64,000 nucleotides of DNA from Sphingorhabdus profundilacus (GCF_009769755.1 NZ_SDWJ01000001.1:434001-498000), one strand, 5' to 3'; positions 18,362-28,533 are shown, numbered from the stretch's first letter. Translations and numbers: made by a program. The notes: generated by a model from the letters alone, not told the origin.

Positions 18362-20182
18362 TTATGCTGCTTCTTTCTTTCGCGATGCCTTTTTGCGTTC
18401 GTTGGGGTCAAGGATTGCCTTACGAATACGGATATTCTTTGGCGTGACCTCGACCATTTCGTCATCGTCGATATAGGCAATAGCCTGTTCAAGCGTCATG
18501 ACTTTAGGCGGGGTCAGGCGGATGGCGTCATCCTTGCCGGTCGAACGAAAGTTTGTCAGCTGCTTTGACTTCATCGGGTTGACTTCAAGGTCATCCGGTT
18601 TGGCATTTTCGCCAATAATCATGCCTTCATAAAGCGCCTCACCGGGGGAGACGAACAATATGCCGCGCTCTTCCAACGGGCCGAGCGCATAGGCGACGGC
18701 TTCACCATTTCCGTTGGAAATCAGCACGCCATTTTTGCGACCTTCAATCGGGCCGCGATAGGGGCCATATTTTTCGAACAGGCGGTTCATGATTCCGGTG
18801 CCGCGGGTGTCCGATAGAAATTCGCCATGATAGCCGATCAGGCCGCGCGAAGGCGCGCTAAAGGTGATGCGGGTCTTTGCCCCGCCCGACGGACGCATAT
18901 CGGTCATCTCGCCCTTACGAATGGCCATTTTTTCGACCACTGTGCCCGAATGTTCGTCATCAACATCGATAACGACGCTTTCATAAGGTTCAGTGCGGTT
19001 GCCCGCTTCGTCTTCACGGAAAAGCACCTTGGGGCGCGAAATACCCAATTCGAAACCTTCACGGCGCATGGTTTCGATCAAAACGCCCAATTGAAGTTCT
19101 CCGCGGCCGGCCACTTCAAAACTGTCACGGTCAGCAGACTCGGTTACGCGAATGGCGACATTGCTCTCCGCTTCACGGAACAGGCGGTCGCGGATCATGC
19201 GGCTTGTGACTTTTGTACCTTCACGGCCCGCCATCGGCGAATCATTCACGGAAAAGCGCATCGACAAGGTCGGCGGATCGATTGGTTGCGCGTGCAACGG
19301 TTCGGTCACGCTGGGTTCGGCAATGGTGTCAGCAACCGTCGCGGTGGTCAGTCCCGCGATGGAAATAATATCGCCAGCCTGCGCCTGATCTACAGGAATA
19401 CGTTCAAGCCCGCGGAACGACATGATTTTCGACGCGCGGCCCGCCTCGACAATTTTGCCATCGGGGTTGAGTGCGTGGATCTGCTGATTCACTTTGACGG
19501 TACCGGACAGGACCAAGCCGGTCAGGATACGGCCCAGGAAATTGTCACGGTCCAGCAGGGTAACGAGCATTTTGAACTCGCCATCGACATCGGCCTTTGG
19601 TTCTGGAACGTGCGAAACGATGGTTTCGAACATTGGCGTCAACGTGCCTTCGCGTGCGCTCGGGTCAATGGACGCATAGCCGTTACGGCCCGACGCATAG
19701 AGAACGGGGAAGTCAAGCTGTTCATCGGAAGCATCGAGCGACACGAACAGGTCAAATACTTCGTCAAGCACTTCTTGGATACGTTCGTCGGGGCGGTCCA
19801 CCTTGTTGACCACAACGATCGGGCGCAAGCCGAGTGCCAGCGCCTTGCCGGTGACGAATTTCGTTTGCGGCATGGCGCCTTCGGAGGAGTCGACCAACAG
19901 AATAACGCCGTCGACCATGCTCAAAATACGTTCTACTTCACCGCCAAAGTCGGCGTGGCCGGGGGTGTCGACGATGTTGATGCGGGTGTCGTTCCATTCA
20001 ACGCTGGTGCATTTGGCAAGAATCGTAATGCCACGTTCTTTTTCCAGATCATTGGAATCCATCGCCCGTTCTTCGACGCGTTGATTGTCACGGAAGGTTC
20101 CAGACTGGCGGAAAAGCTGGTCGACTAGGGTGGTTTTGCCGTGGTCGACGTGCGCGATGATGGCGATGTTACGCTGGGACAT
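18362..20182 (-). CDS. typA: Ribosome-associated GTPase TypA/BipA
   Basis: 606 aa, starting at [20 protein letters not shown]; a longer open frame upstream has no homology. The GTPase domain shows the P-loop AHVDHGKT, switch region [16 protein letters not shown] and NKVD. The EF-Tu-like barrel, EF-G-like domains and TypA-specific C-terminus ([25 protein letters not shown], then [24 protein letters not shown]) are complete. It helps 50S assembly and growth at low temperature or under stress. The C-terminus ends in a Lys-rich tail. It is monocistronic with about 160 nt of intergenic sequence before the cytochrome gene. Confidence 0.96.
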   Translation of the reverse strand: MSQRNIAIIAHVDHGKTTLVDQLFRQSGTFRDNQRVEERAMDSNDLEKERGITILAKCTSVEWNDTRINIVDTPGHADFGGEVERILSMVDGVILLVDSSEGAMPQTKFVTGKALALGLRPIVVVNKVDRPDERIQEVLDEVFDLFVSLDASDEQLDFPVLYASGRNGYASIDPSAREGTLTPMFETIVSHVPEPKADVDGEFKMLVTLLDRDNFLGRILTGLVLSGTVKVNQQIHALNPDGKIVEAGRASKIMSFRGLERIPVDQAQAGDIISIAGLTTATVADTIAEPSVTEPLHAQPIDPPTLSMRFSVNDSPMAGREGTKVTSRMIRDRLFREAESNVAIRVTESADRDSFEVAGRGELQLGVLIETMRREGFELGISRPKVLFREDEAGNRTEPYESVVIDVDDEHSGTVVEKMAIRKGEMTDMRPSGGAKTRITFSAPSRGLIGYHGEFLSDTRGTGIMNRLFEKYGPYRGPIEGRKNGVLISNGNGEAVAYALGPLEERGILFVSPGEALYEGMIIGENAKPDDLEVNPMKSKQLTNFRSTGKDDAIRLTPPKVMTLEQAIAYIDDDEMVEVTPKNIRIRKAILDPNERKKASRKKEAA

Positions 20183-20345
20183 TTGAAAAGAGCCTTTTGG
20201 GAGGTCAGTTAGGCAGCAACATGCCACCGGATTCTGGCGCGCCCTTAACGCAATATGTGTTGCGGCGCAACATTCGAACCGACGTGGAGGCCGCATAACT
20301 TGCTTTGCCCGCCAAAGTGCGAGAGATTTGCCTATGATGTTTTTG

Positions 20346-21344
20346 TCACAAGCCGGGTTTGGGTACCTGTTTCCATGCCGCGCGAAATTTTTTCCGGGTA
20401 TATAATGAGTGACGTTCCCCCGCACGAAGGCGCGGGACGAGATTTGCGGTAAACTGTTCATGCCAAAGGGTCAGTGCGGGGTTGAACAAATCGGCATTTT
20501 GCGCCTCTGCAATATCTTGTAACTGCCTTGAACTGTCCAGCAACGCCGACCGTTCGGCCTTGAACCGAGGGGCGGAATAGCGTTCATCGATCAGACCAAG
20601 CTGATGACGCGCTGCACGCACCAAAATCAGTGCGGTCGCATTTTCACCCGATCTGTGCATGGCCAATGCGCCACCAATCGCGGCATCCACAAGTTGCAAC
20701 TGGTCATCTAGGCGGCGGTCAATGATTTGCGCGCCGTCACATTTGCGGATGGCACGGACATAGGTTGCAAGCGCCGACAGGGTCGACTGGTTGGGTTCCT
20801 TCCCGGAAAATTCCTCGACAATCAATGTTCTGATAAAGCGTTCAAGGATCTGATCATCTGCCGCCCTTGATATTTTGCCCGGATTGGCCAAGTCCGGGAT
20901 GACCACAGGATCTTTCACAGCATTGCCGCGCAAGATACTGAAAAAAGAGCTGGTCACATCGGCGGTTCCGGGCGTCGACGAAAGGCCTTCGACATAAAAA
21001 TGGCGATTGTCACGACCATTGTCGTGGCAACTATTGCAATTCAACCCGGCTTTGGCTGCCTGTCCGCCCAGCAGGCTAGGCGTATTGAAAAGGGCCATTC
21101 CGGCCTTTACACGGTCTGCATCTTGCGGATCGAAAGCAAGGCATGTGGATGCCTTGGTGGTGGCTGCATCGGTTTCTGCGCCATCGGCGGTCCACCATAT
21201 TGATTGCAGCAATGGGGCAGGTGAGGCCGCTATGGCAGCCCCACCCGCTATCCCGATCAAGATCGTGAAAATCAGCTTGCCGATGTTGCAGCTTCCTTGA
21301 TCCAGCGGCGAAGTTCGTCTGCTTCGTGGCAACCATAACCGCAA
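20346..21344 (-). CDS. Secreted cytochrome c-like protein (single CXXCH)
   Basis: Up to 332 aa. It contains one heme c motif, CNSCH, followed by the FYVEGLSSTPGTADVTSSFFSILRG region of cytochrome c peroxidase-related folds. A hydrophobic signal-like segment (LIFTILIGIAGGAAIAA) precedes the mature part. The start is doubtful: the only ATG lies 73 nt inside the upstream TPR gene and gives a long polar N-terminus, whereas the signal peptide would fit a start near 21290 with a non-ATG codon at the TPR stop. It is tightly linked to the TPR gene, which suggests a periplasmic electron-transfer or quality-control pair. The partner and substrate are unknown. Confidence 0.75.
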   Translation of the reverse strand: MRLWLPRSRRTSPLDQGSCNIGKLIFTILIGIAGGAAIAASPAPLLQSIWWTADGAETDAATTKASTCLAFDPQDADRVKAGMALFNTPSLLGGQAAKAGLNCNSCHDNGRDNRHFYVEGLSSTPGTADVTSSFFSILRGNAVKDPVVIPDLANPGKISRAADDQILERFIRTLIVEEFSGKEPNQSTLSALATYVRAIRKCDGAQIIDRRLDDQLQLVDAAIGGALAMHRSGENATALILVRAARHQLGLIDERYSAPRFKAERSALLDSSRQLQDIAEAQNADLFNPALTLWHEQFTANLVPRLRAGERHSLYTRKKFRAAWKQVPKPGL

Positions 21345-22207
21345 ATCGTTTCCAACTGTGCCAGATGCGCCTTGGCACCGACGACGTTGCCGCGCTCAAG
21401 CTTGAGTTCGCCATAATATTCAATTGCGCCACGATGCTTTGGCGCAATCGACAATGCGGCCTGATAATAGCCCTCGGCTTCTTCATAATTGTGCAGCTTA
21501 CGATTGGCAAAACCCAGATAAGTCAGGATATCGGGGTGCGGACCTGCCGCCCACAATGCCTTGTCCAGTTCGGCAATCGCCTCGACATACCGCTTTTCAT
21601 TAATCAACGCGACGGCCTGAACATAGGTTGCGTCCGCGGCAATCGCCTGTGCCAGAACGATGTCGGGTTGAACCGGACCCATTGCAGTCTTTCCGGCAAC
21701 CAGTGCAGCCTCAAGCTTGGCAATCGCTTCCTTCAGCTGCTTCTGGTCACGGCAGCCCGAACCGCAATTTGCCTCAAGGCTTTTCAGGGCGTCCAATTGT
21801 TCATTCGCCTTGGCCGCTGCACCCAGCTTGGCATGGATGATGCCCAGATCGCGATGCGCGTCGATCATCTTGTCATCATGCTTAACGGCCAAAGTCATAG
21901 GGCCCTTGGCCTTTTTGAAATCAGACAACGCCATATAGCTTGCGCCGAGCAGATATTGTGCCTGTGCATTACGGGGCATCGCGCCAACGACTCGCTTGAA
22001 CGATTTAATCGCGTCGGCATATTGCCCAGCGCGGAATGCCGTTGCGCCCTTTTGATAATCGACCGCCGGGTCATAAGCAGGTGCCGACTGGCTAGGCGTT
22101 CCGCCGCCACCGCCGCCACCGCCGCCCATAGCAAAAGCAGGTGCCATAATCGCGGCCGCAAGAGCGGTCGTCGAAATTACCAATAATTTTCCGTTCCACA
22201 ATTTCAT
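21272..22207 (-). CDS. Secreted tetratricopeptide-repeat protein with poly-glycine linker
   Basis: 311 aa. A signal peptide (about residues 1-26, ending APAFA) is followed by a run of ten glycines interrupted only by its Met start (MGGGGGGGGGTP), then two TPR arrays (about 45-120 and 190-275). Two near-identical Cys pairs, CGSGC and CGYGC, sit after each array and may form disulfides or bind metal. The gene ends within the frame of the cytochrome c gene, so both are likely co-translated. It probably acts as a periplasmic scaffold; the exact role is not known. Confidence 0.85.
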   Translation of the reverse strand: MKLWNGKLLVISTTALAAAIMAPAFAMGGGGGGGGGTPSQSAPAYDPAVDYQKGATAFRAGQYADAIKSFKRVVGAMPRNAQAQYLLGASYMALSDFKKAKGPMTLAVKHDDKMIDAHRDLGIIHAKLGAAAKANEQLDALKSLEANCGSGCRDQKQLKEAIAKLEAALVAGKTAMGPVQPDIVLAQAIAADATYVQAVALINEKRYVEAIAELDKALWAAGPHPDILTYLGFANRKLHNYEEAEGYYQAALSIAPKHRGAIEYYGELKLERGNVVGAKAHLAQLETICGYGCHEADELRRWIKEAATSAS

Positions 22208-22333
22208 TGGACTGTTCCTTTTTGAAATACGTCCCGTTTACATAGCATGACTTTGCCGTTCGGGTAAAGTGCGCGCTTGCCGCGCCGATCAAATTGCGCC
22301 ATCACATTTTAACTTCACGATTTTTGGTCCATT

Positions 22334-23305
22334 GTGCTCCGCAAATTCATTCCCGACCAGTTTGTTCTGCTGCTTTTTGGTACGCTTGTCGTCGCCTGGT
22401 TGTTACCGGTGCCGCATGACGCTGTACCTGTTGCACAGGGTATATCATTTGCGGGCATATTTTTCCTGTTTTTCTTGCACGGGCTACGTTTACCCCGCCG
22501 CGAAGTCGCCCGGGCTGTCATGGGCTGGCAATTGCAAGCGATGATGCTGGCATTCACCTTTGTCCTTATGCCCATATTGGGGCTCGGCATTGCATCGGTT
22601 GCGGGACACTTTCTGCCGGTCGCGCTGGCCAGCGGATTGCTGTACGCCGCAATTCTGCCGTCGACGGTTCAATCCGCCGTCAGTTACGCATCGCTCGGCC
22701 GGGGAAACATTGCGGCATCGGTCATCGGTTCGGCTTTGTCCAACCTGTCGGGAATTTTCGCAACGCCTCTCCTCTTTGCGTTGCTGTTGGGGAGTGCGTC
22801 GGGTGTGGTGATCGGCGGTGATATCGTCATCAAGATCATCACCATGCTACTGCTGCCTTTTATATTGGGGCAGGCGGTGCAGCACTGGCTTGGCGGATGG
22901 GCACTGCGTCAGAAAAAATTGCTGACCTTGTGTGACCGCGCCGTCATTTTGCTGGCGGTATATGTGGCCTTTGGCGCTGCGGTCACAAGCGGTTCGCTTG
23001 AGGTTATCAGCCTTGCCTCACTGATGCTGCTCATTTTGTTTGCGGCATTGTTTCTGGGTATTGCCTTTGCTTTTGCATGGGCAACCGGTCGCATATTCGA
23101 CCTGCCGCGCGCCGACCGGATCAGCCTGTTATTTACAGGCGCGCATAAAAGCATCGCCATTGGCGCGCCGATGGCGGCATTACTATTTTCGCCCAAGATA
23201 GCAGGGCTGATGATCTTACCGACGATCCTTTATCACCAGTTGCAATTGATTGCGTCCGCACCACTGGCCAAACGATTGGCAGCGTCCGGGGAAGACGTCA
23301 TCTAG
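22334..23305 (+). CDS. Bile acid:sodium symporter (BASS) family transporter, YfeH-like
   Basis: 323 aa with a GTG start and nine to ten hydrophobic helices. Features typical of the SBF-like branch (PF13593) are the N-terminal PDQFVLLLFGTLVVAWLLP, the helix-breaking ILPSTVQSAVSYASLGRGN in TM4 and FTGAHKSIAIGAPMAALLF in TM9, which form the crossover sodium/substrate site. Substrates of this branch are largely unknown organic anions. It stands alone; the following ybbP-like gene runs the other way. Confidence 0.88.
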   Translation: MLRKFIPDQFVLLLFGTLVVAWLLPVPHDAVPVAQGISFAGIFFLFFLHGLRLPRREVARAVMGWQLQAMMLAFTFVLMPILGLGIASVAGHFLPVALASGLLYAAILPSTVQSAVSYASLGRGNIAASVIGSALSNLSGIFATPLLFALLLGSASGVVIGGDIVIKIITMLLLPFILGQAVQHWLGGWALRQKKLLTLCDRAVILLAVYVAFGAAVTSGSLEVISLASLMLLILFAALFLGIAFAFAWATGRIFDLPRADRISLLFTGAHKSIAIGAPMAALLFSPKIAGLMILPTILYHQLQLIASAPLAKRLAASGEDVI

Positions 23306-23329
23306 GTCCTGACCCTAAGGTTACCGACC

Positions 23330-25828
23330 CTAAAGACTTCGCAACGCCTGTGCCGGACGCGCGGCGAGTATGGGGAGCGAGCCAGCAATCCCCAGAATGA
23401 AGGTCAACCCCACGCCGCCCAACAGGGTCAGCCCTAATATCGCAGGATCCGGCGCAAAGCTGAAATCGAAGATCTGCACCACAACATACCACGCCGCCGC
23501 CATGCCGAGTGCCAATGACAACAGGCCGAGTATGATTGCCAGAATGCCATATTCCAAAGCCTGCGCGCCAAGGATCTGGCCGCGTGAAGAACCAAGCATT
23601 TTCATGATGACACTGTCATAAATGCGTGACTGCCGGGCGGCCGCAATGGCACCGACCAGAACGGCAATTCCAGCGAGTATGGCAATCGATGCGGCCGCAG
23701 CTATGGCTTGCGCCATTTGTGTCAACAAAGTGGTGATTTGCGCCGTGACTTCGCCCACTTCGATCAGCGAAGCCGAAGGAAAGGCGGGCGGGATTGCCTT
23801 GGCCAATATGCGTTCCGCCTTTTTCGATACGGTCAAGGTCGCGACCATATTATGCGGCGCGGCATCAAGGCTGCCGGGCGAAAAAACCATCACATAGTTC
23901 AGCCCGAAATTGTCCCATTTGACCGTTCGCAGGGATGCAATTTTGGCGGGTACTTCTACCCCGAGCAGGCTGACCGTCATGCTATCACCGACTTTCAAGC
24001 CCAAGGTCGCCGCGACTTCGGCTTCCAGGCTTATCAATGGCGGTCCTTTATAATTGGCAGGCCACCATTTTCCGGCAACCAGCTCGCTGCCTTTTGGCAA
24101 TGTGGCACTATAGGTCAGGCCACGATCACCGTTCAATACCCATGCGCCTTCAGGCAATTCGTCAAGCTGATCGACCCGTTGCCCGCCATATTCGATAATT
24201 GTCCCGCGCAGCGCCGGAATCATGTTTACCGTGGCGTCGGGGTCGGCAGATTTTACCATTTGCGTAAAGCGCGCCGTGCCATCGCGGGGGATATCCAGAA
24301 TGAAAAAGCTGGGCGCCCGGTCAGGGATGCTGTTTTTGATCTCATTATTGATGCTGGTCTGGATCGCGGCGAGCGTCACAAATAGCGTTAGCCCAAGACC
24401 GAGCGCCACCACGAGCGCCTGCGTCTGAGCACCGGGACGATGCAGGTTCGCCAGTGCCAGTCGCAGCAAGGGCGCCTTCGGGCGCGGTAATCGTACCGCT
24501 ATTGCGCGCAGCAACCAGGCAATTCCCGTCAGCAACACCAGCAATCCGAGCGCCGCCCCGACAAATGCAAGCGAAAACAAAGGTTCGCGCGCAGACATGA
24601 CCGCAATGGCCACGATCGTTGCAATTGAAGCGATCACCCAGATCAGGCTCCGCCGGTCGATGCGCGCGTCGCCTTCGACAATTGCTCTGAACAGGCCGGC
24701 GGCCGGTACGGTGCGGGCGCGCGCCAGCGGCGGCAATGCAAAAGCAATAGCAATCAGCAGGCCGTATAGAGCGCTAATCGCGAGCGGAACAGGATGCAGG
24801 CGATATCCGGGCGCTAACGGTAATATGTCGCCTGCAACTGCACCGATGGCCAGCGGCATGACACTGCCTACGGCCAGACCGACAAGAATGGCGACGATGG
24901 CAACGGCAAGAATTTGGAGCATATAGATGCGGAATATCGTGCCGCTGTCCGCCCCGTTCACCTTTAACGTCGCGATGCTGGCACGTTTACCGGCAAGATA
25001 ACTGCCCACACCATTGCCGACACCGATCCCTGCAATTACCAGAGCGGCCAACCCGACCAGTGTCAGAAATTGCCCCATGCGCTCGATAAAACGGCGCGTG
25101 CCGGGCGCGCCATTGGAACGGTCGGTAATCTCCCAGCCTGCAGAAGGAAACTGCGCCTCAAGCGATTTTGCAATTGCTGCGACATCCTGTTGCGGGCGTA
25201 ATTTGATGCGATATTTTGCCTCATACATGCTGCCCGGCTGGATCAGCTTGGTATCGGGCAAAGACTCCATGTTGATGATGGCCACCGGCCCCAGCGTGAA
25301 TCCTTCACCAAGCCTGTCGGGCTCTTCGGAAATAATACCTGCAACCCTGAACGTCGCCTCGCCAAAACGGACCGCAGCGCCCTGTTGCAGGTCGAGCCGG
25401 TCCGAAAGCGTCGGGCCAATATAGATTTCCCCTTTCGCAGGCGTTCTGGCGGTGCCGCTGCCCGCAAGTTGCAGGCTGCCATAATGGGGGTAAGCTGTAT
25501 CGATCGCCTTCAATTCGGCCAGCAAGCTATCTTCGCCTATGGCCATGGCTCGCAACCGCACGGTTTGCGAAACTGCCCCTACCTTCTGCATGGCGGCCAG
25601 TTCGGCGGGGGTGGCCTGTCGCTGCGCGATGCCGATTTCGATATCGCCGCCCAATATGGTCTGGCCGCGCCGCGATAATTCTTCGCTGATTCCAGATGTC
25701 AGGCTGCCAATTGCCGCCAATGTGGCGACGCCGAGAAACAGGCAGATCGCCAGCAACCTTAGCCCGCGAATCCGCGCAGTCAGATCGCGTCGGGAGATAC
25801 GCCAGTTGGCGGCAAGCGATAGGCTCAC
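23330..25828 (-). CDS. ybbP: ABC transporter permease, FtsX/YbbP family
   Basis: 832 aa. The N-terminal membrane helix and periplasmic MacB-PCD-like domain are followed by FtsX helices, a second periplasmic domain and a final three-helix FtsX unit ending RPAQALRSL. The size and layout match YbbP. With the YbbA-type ATPase, whose stop overlaps its start by 4 nt, it forms a probable mechanotransmission or lipid/lipoprotein-handling ABC complex in the inner membrane. The cargo is unknown. The ybbP-ybbA pair divergent to tesA is conserved from enterobacteria to Alphaproteobacteria. Confidence 0.9.
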   Translation of the reverse strand: MSLSLAANWRISRRDLTARIRGLRLLAICLFLGVATLAAIGSLTSGISEELSRRGQTILGGDIEIGIAQRQATPAELAAMQKVGAVSQTVRLRAMAIGEDSLLAELKAIDTAYPHYGSLQLAGSGTARTPAKGEIYIGPTLSDRLDLQQGAAVRFGEATFRVAGIISEEPDRLGEGFTLGPVAIINMESLPDTKLIQPGSMYEAKYRIKLRPQQDVAAIAKSLEAQFPSAGWEITDRSNGAPGTRRFIERMGQFLTLVGLAALVIAGIGVGNGVGSYLAGKRASIATLKVNGADSGTIFRIYMLQILAVAIVAILVGLAVGSVMPLAIGAVAGDILPLAPGYRLHPVPLAISALYGLLIAIAFALPPLARARTVPAAGLFRAIVEGDARIDRRSLIWVIASIATIVAIAVMSAREPLFSLAFVGAALGLLVLLTGIAWLLRAIAVRLPRPKAPLLRLALANLHRPGAQTQALVVALGLGLTLFVTLAAIQTSINNEIKNSIPDRAPSFFILDIPRDGTARFTQMVKSADPDATVNMIPALRGTIIEYGGQRVDQLDELPEGAWVLNGDRGLTYSATLPKGSELVAGKWWPANYKGPPLISLEAEVAATLGLKVGDSMTVSLLGVEVPAKIASLRTVKWDNFGLNYVMVFSPGSLDAAPHNMVATLTVSKKAERILAKAIPPAFPSASLIEVGEVTAQITTLLTQMAQAIAAAASIAILAGIAVLVGAIAAARQSRIYDSVIMKMLGSSRGQILGAQALEYGILAIILGLLSLALGMAAAWYVVVQIFDFSFAPDPAILGLTLLGGVGLTFILGIAGSLPILAARPAQALRSL

Positions 25829-26496
25829 ACCGCGCTTTCCACAATTTGCCCGTCATGCATGGTGATTACCCGGTCGCATTTGCGCGCCAGTTCAGGGTCG
25901 TGCGTGATAATCAACAATGCCGCACCCAACGCCGCCCGACGTTCGAATAACAGGTCGATGATTGCCGCGCCGGTTGACCCGTCAAGATTGCCCGTTGGTT
26001 CATCGGCGAAAATGATCTTTGGCGAAGCCGCCATGGCACGCGCTATAGCAACCCGTTGCTGTTCACCGCCGGAAAGCTGGGATGGATAATGCGTTGTTCG
26101 GTGACCAAGGCCGACCGCCTGCAATTCGGACGCCGCCCGGTCAAATGCGTCCTTCATGCCCGCCAGTTCCATCGGAATCGCCACATTTTCAAGCGCCGTC
26201 ATGGTTGGTAACAGATGAAATGCCTGCAATACGATACCAATTCGTCCGCGCCGTGCCCGTGCCAATGCGTCTTCGTCCAGATGTGCAAAATCAAGTCCGT
26301 CGACCATGACCATACCACCGCTGGCCTGTTCCAACCCCGCCAATACTGCCATTAACGAGGATTTGCCGGAACCCGATGGACCCAAAAGGGCAACGCTGCT
26401 GTCATAAGCTATTTCGAGATCGACGCCGCGTAAAATCGACACTTGGGCGTCATTACTGCCAAGGCTGAGGGTGACATTTGATGCACGGATTGCCAT
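25825..26496 (-). CDS. ybbA: ABC transporter ATP-binding protein, YbbA family
   Basis: 223 aa, taken from the ATG of MAIRASNVTLS; a TTG 30 nt upstream is possible. It has Walker A GPSGSGKSS, the Q-loop in VLQAFHLLP, signature QLSGGEQQRVAIARA, Walker B IIFADEPTGNLDG and the H-loop ITHDPELA. It belongs to the MacB/LolD/YbbA group and energises the adjacent FtsX-type permease. It is divergently transcribed from tesA, sharing a short 42-nt promoter region. Confidence 0.93.
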   Translation of the reverse strand: MAIRASNVTLSLGSNDAQVSILRGVDLEIAYDSSVALLGPSGSGKSSLMAVLAGLEQASGGMVMVDGLDFAHLDEDALARARRGRIGIVLQAFHLLPTMTALENVAIPMELAGMKDAFDRAASELQAVGLGHRTTHYPSQLSGGEQQRVAIARAMAASPKIIFADEPTGNLDGSTGAAIIDLLFERRAALGAALLIITHDPELARKCDRVITMHDGQIVESAV

Positions 26497-26538
26497 ATCG
26501 GATATTGTGTTACGTGGAGCGTGCAAAGGGATGTCCTT

Positions 26539-27222
26539 ATGAACAGAAGTTTTTGGGTATATGGTGCACTATTGGTCGCAATCCAAGGGTTGGGTGCATG
26601 TGGGAATAATCCTGTAGAGGAACCTGCCGATATTGCGGTCACAGCCGAAACGGGCGCGAGCGACAAGTTGGTCGTCGCCTTTGGTGACAGCCTGTATGCA
26701 GGATATCAGCTCGCCCCAAATGAGGGTCTTGCGCCGCAGTTGCAGGCCGCTCTGATCGCCGATGGTATCAAAGCGCGCGTGCACAATGCAGGGGCTTCGG
26801 GCGATACGACCGCAGCTGGCAAAAACCGCCTCGCGTTCGTGCTCGATAATCTGGACCGTAAACCTGACCTTGTGGTTCTGGGTCTTGGCGGGAATGATAT
26901 GTTGCGCGGGATCAAGCCGGAACAGACCCGTGCAAATCTTGAGGCGATGCTGGCCGAATTGAAAAGGCGCCAAATTCCCGTTGTTCTGACCGGAATGTTG
27001 TCTGCACCCAATCTGGGCGCCGATTATGCCCGCGCATTCAACCCCTTATATCCTGAACTTGCGGCCCGTTATGGCGCAAAGCTCTACCCGTTTTTCCTGG
27101 AAGGTGTGGTGATGGACAGGTCATTGATGCTGAATGATAATATTCATCCGAATGCCAAGGGCGTGACCCGCATAGTCGAAGGATTATCACCTCTTGTCGA
27201 AGGTGCATTGAAGGAGCAGTGA
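26539..27222 (+). CDS. tesA: GDSL arylesterase / acyl-CoA thioesterase I (TesA), probable lipoprotein
   Basis: 227 aa from the ATG 8 nt after AAGGG. The SGNH blocks are all visible: FGDSLYAGYQL (Ser nucleophile), GASGDTTAAG, GLGGNDMLRG (Asn) and DNIHPNAKG (Asp/His). The N-terminal hydrophobic segment ends LGACGNN, a lipobox, so the enzyme should be lipid-anchored in the periplasm, unlike soluble E. coli TesA. It hydrolyses esters and thioesters. Its divergent placement next to ybbA-ybbP is a conserved arrangement. A perfect hairpin lies 2 nt after the stop. Confidence 0.92.
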   Translation: MNRSFWVYGALLVAIQGLGACGNNPVEEPADIAVTAETGASDKLVVAFGDSLYAGYQLAPNEGLAPQLQAALIADGIKARVHNAGASGDTTAAGKNRLAFVLDNLDRKPDLVVLGLGGNDMLRGIKPEQTRANLEAMLAELKRRQIPVVLTGMLSAPNLGADYARAFNPLYPELAARYGAKLYPFFLEGVVMDRSLMLNDNIHPNAKGVTRIVEGLSPLVEGALKEQ

Positions 27223-27224
27223 AG

Positions 27225-27250
27225 AGCTGTATTAGAAAAATAATACAGCT
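27225..27250. terminator. Perfect 10-bp hairpin between tesA and telA
   Basis: AGCTGTATTA and TAATACAGCT pair perfectly around the 6-nt loop GAAAAA, starting 2 nt after the tesA stop. No T-run follows, so it may be a weak terminator or, given its symmetry, an operator for the telA promoter. Confidence 0.5.
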
Positions 27251-27324
27251 GGGGACGTAAGTGCTTGAAAAGGTCGGGCAGTCGTTCCATCTGTTGTGTA
27301 TCTGAAAGACAGAGGAAAGAGACT

Positions 27325-28533
27325 ATGTCGACCGAAAGCGTGACCCAGACCGTGAGCGACCTGAAACTGACACCGCCTGATCCTGTGCCCACGGTTGCCC
27401 CGCAACAGGCCATGGGTCTGGTTCCGGTGACCGATGAACAAAAAACGAAGCTTGAGGAACGGGTCGAGGCCTATGTCGCCGATCTGATCGCGCAGGATGT
27501 GAACAGCCCGGAATTTGGCAAACGCGTCGACCAGTTGACCAACATGGGCCGTAAGGAGATCATGGAAGCTTCAGCCCAGTCAAACCGCTTCCTCGACAAG
27601 CCGATCCGGCGCATGGACGAAGGATCGGGCGTTGGTGCCGATCTTGCCGAGCTGCGCCGCGTGGTTGAAGATCTGGACCCTTCGAAAAAGGGCAATCTGA
27701 TGACCAAGGAAAAGCTCTTTGGCATCATTCCTTGGGGCAGCAAGTTACGCAATTATTTCGACAGTTATCAAAGTTCGCAAACCCATATCAGTTCGATCCT
27801 CGGACGGTTGGGCAATGGCAAGGACGAGTTGCTGATGGACAATGCCGCCATTGATGTGGAGCGGCAGAATCTCTGGGTTGCCATGGGCAAGCTCGAACAG
27901 ATGATCGTCATGTCCAAACAGCTGGATGCCAAGCTGGAGGAAAAGGCGGCGGAACTGGAATTGTCCGATCCGGCAAAATCGCGCGCGATCAAGGAAAGCG
28001 CGCTATTCTACGTGCGCCAGCGCACGCAGGATTTGCTGACCCAGATGGCAGTGACGGTGCAAGGCTATCTGGCGCTTGATCTCGTCAAAAAGAACAATGT
28101 CGAACTGGTGAAGGGCGTGGACCGCGCCTCGACCACCACAGTCGGTGCTTTGCGGACGGCGGTGACGGTGGCGCAGGCCATGACCAACCAGAAACTCGTT
28201 CTCGACCAGATTACCGCGTTGAACACGACGACGGCGAACATCATCGATTCCACCGGCCAGTTGCTGCGCGACAATACGGCGCGCATCCATGAGCAGGCGG
28301 CAGGCGCAACCATCCCGCTCGAAACATTAAGCCGTGCGTTCCAGAATATCTATGACACCATGGATGCCATCGACACGTTCAAGCTGAAGGCGCTCGACAG
28401 CATGAAGCAGACGTCGGAGGCACTGGAGCAGGAAGTGCAGAAGTCGAAGGGCTATATTGCGCGCGCCGAAGGGCAGGCGCAGGCCCTGCAATCGACGCAG
28501 GAAAGCGGCCTGCTCGCTTCGTTGGAAAACTGA
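27325..28533 (+). CDS. telA: TelA-family toxic anion resistance protein
   Basis: 402 aa from the ATG behind AGAGGAAAG. It matches the TelA/KlaA family: an N-terminal variable part, then a largely alpha-helical domain with SYQSSQTHISSILGRLGNGKDELLMDNAAI, ERQNLWVAMGKLEQMIVMSKQLD and RASTTTVGALRTAVTVAQAMTNQKLVLDQI. Members are linked to tellurite, colicin and cell-envelope stress tolerance, but the mechanism is unclear. The downstream XpaC-like gene starts 15 nt later, a recurring pairing in bacteria. Confidence 0.88.
   Translation: MSTESVTQTVSDLKLTPPDPVPTVAPQQAMGLVPVTDEQKTKLEERVEAYVADLIAQDVNSPEFGKRVDQLTNMGRKEIMEASAQSNRFLDKPIRRMDEGSGVGADLAELRRVVEDLDPSKKGNLMTKEKLFGIIPWGSKLRNYFDSYQSSQTHISSILGRLGNGKDELLMDNAAIDVERQNLWVAMGKLEQMIVMSKQLDAKLEEKAAELELSDPAKSRAIKESALFYVRQRTQDLLTQMAVTVQGYLALDLVKKNNVELVKGVDRASTTTVGALRTAVTVAQAMTNQKLVLDQITALNTTTANIIDSTGQLLRDNTARIHEQAAGATIPLETLSRAFQNIYDTMDAIDTFKLKALDSMKQTSEALEQEVQKSKGYIARAEGQAQALQSTQESGLLASLEN

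Noticed and set aside
18827-20128. 433-aa open frame antisense to typA
   Set aside because: It lies wholly inside the confidently identified typA gene and its residues (Arg/His/Gln-rich) show no domain; it is a GC-driven shadow frame.
20183-20461. N-terminal extension of typA
   Set aside because: The frame stays open, but TypA proteins start at the [17 protein letters not shown] region and the extension has no homology.
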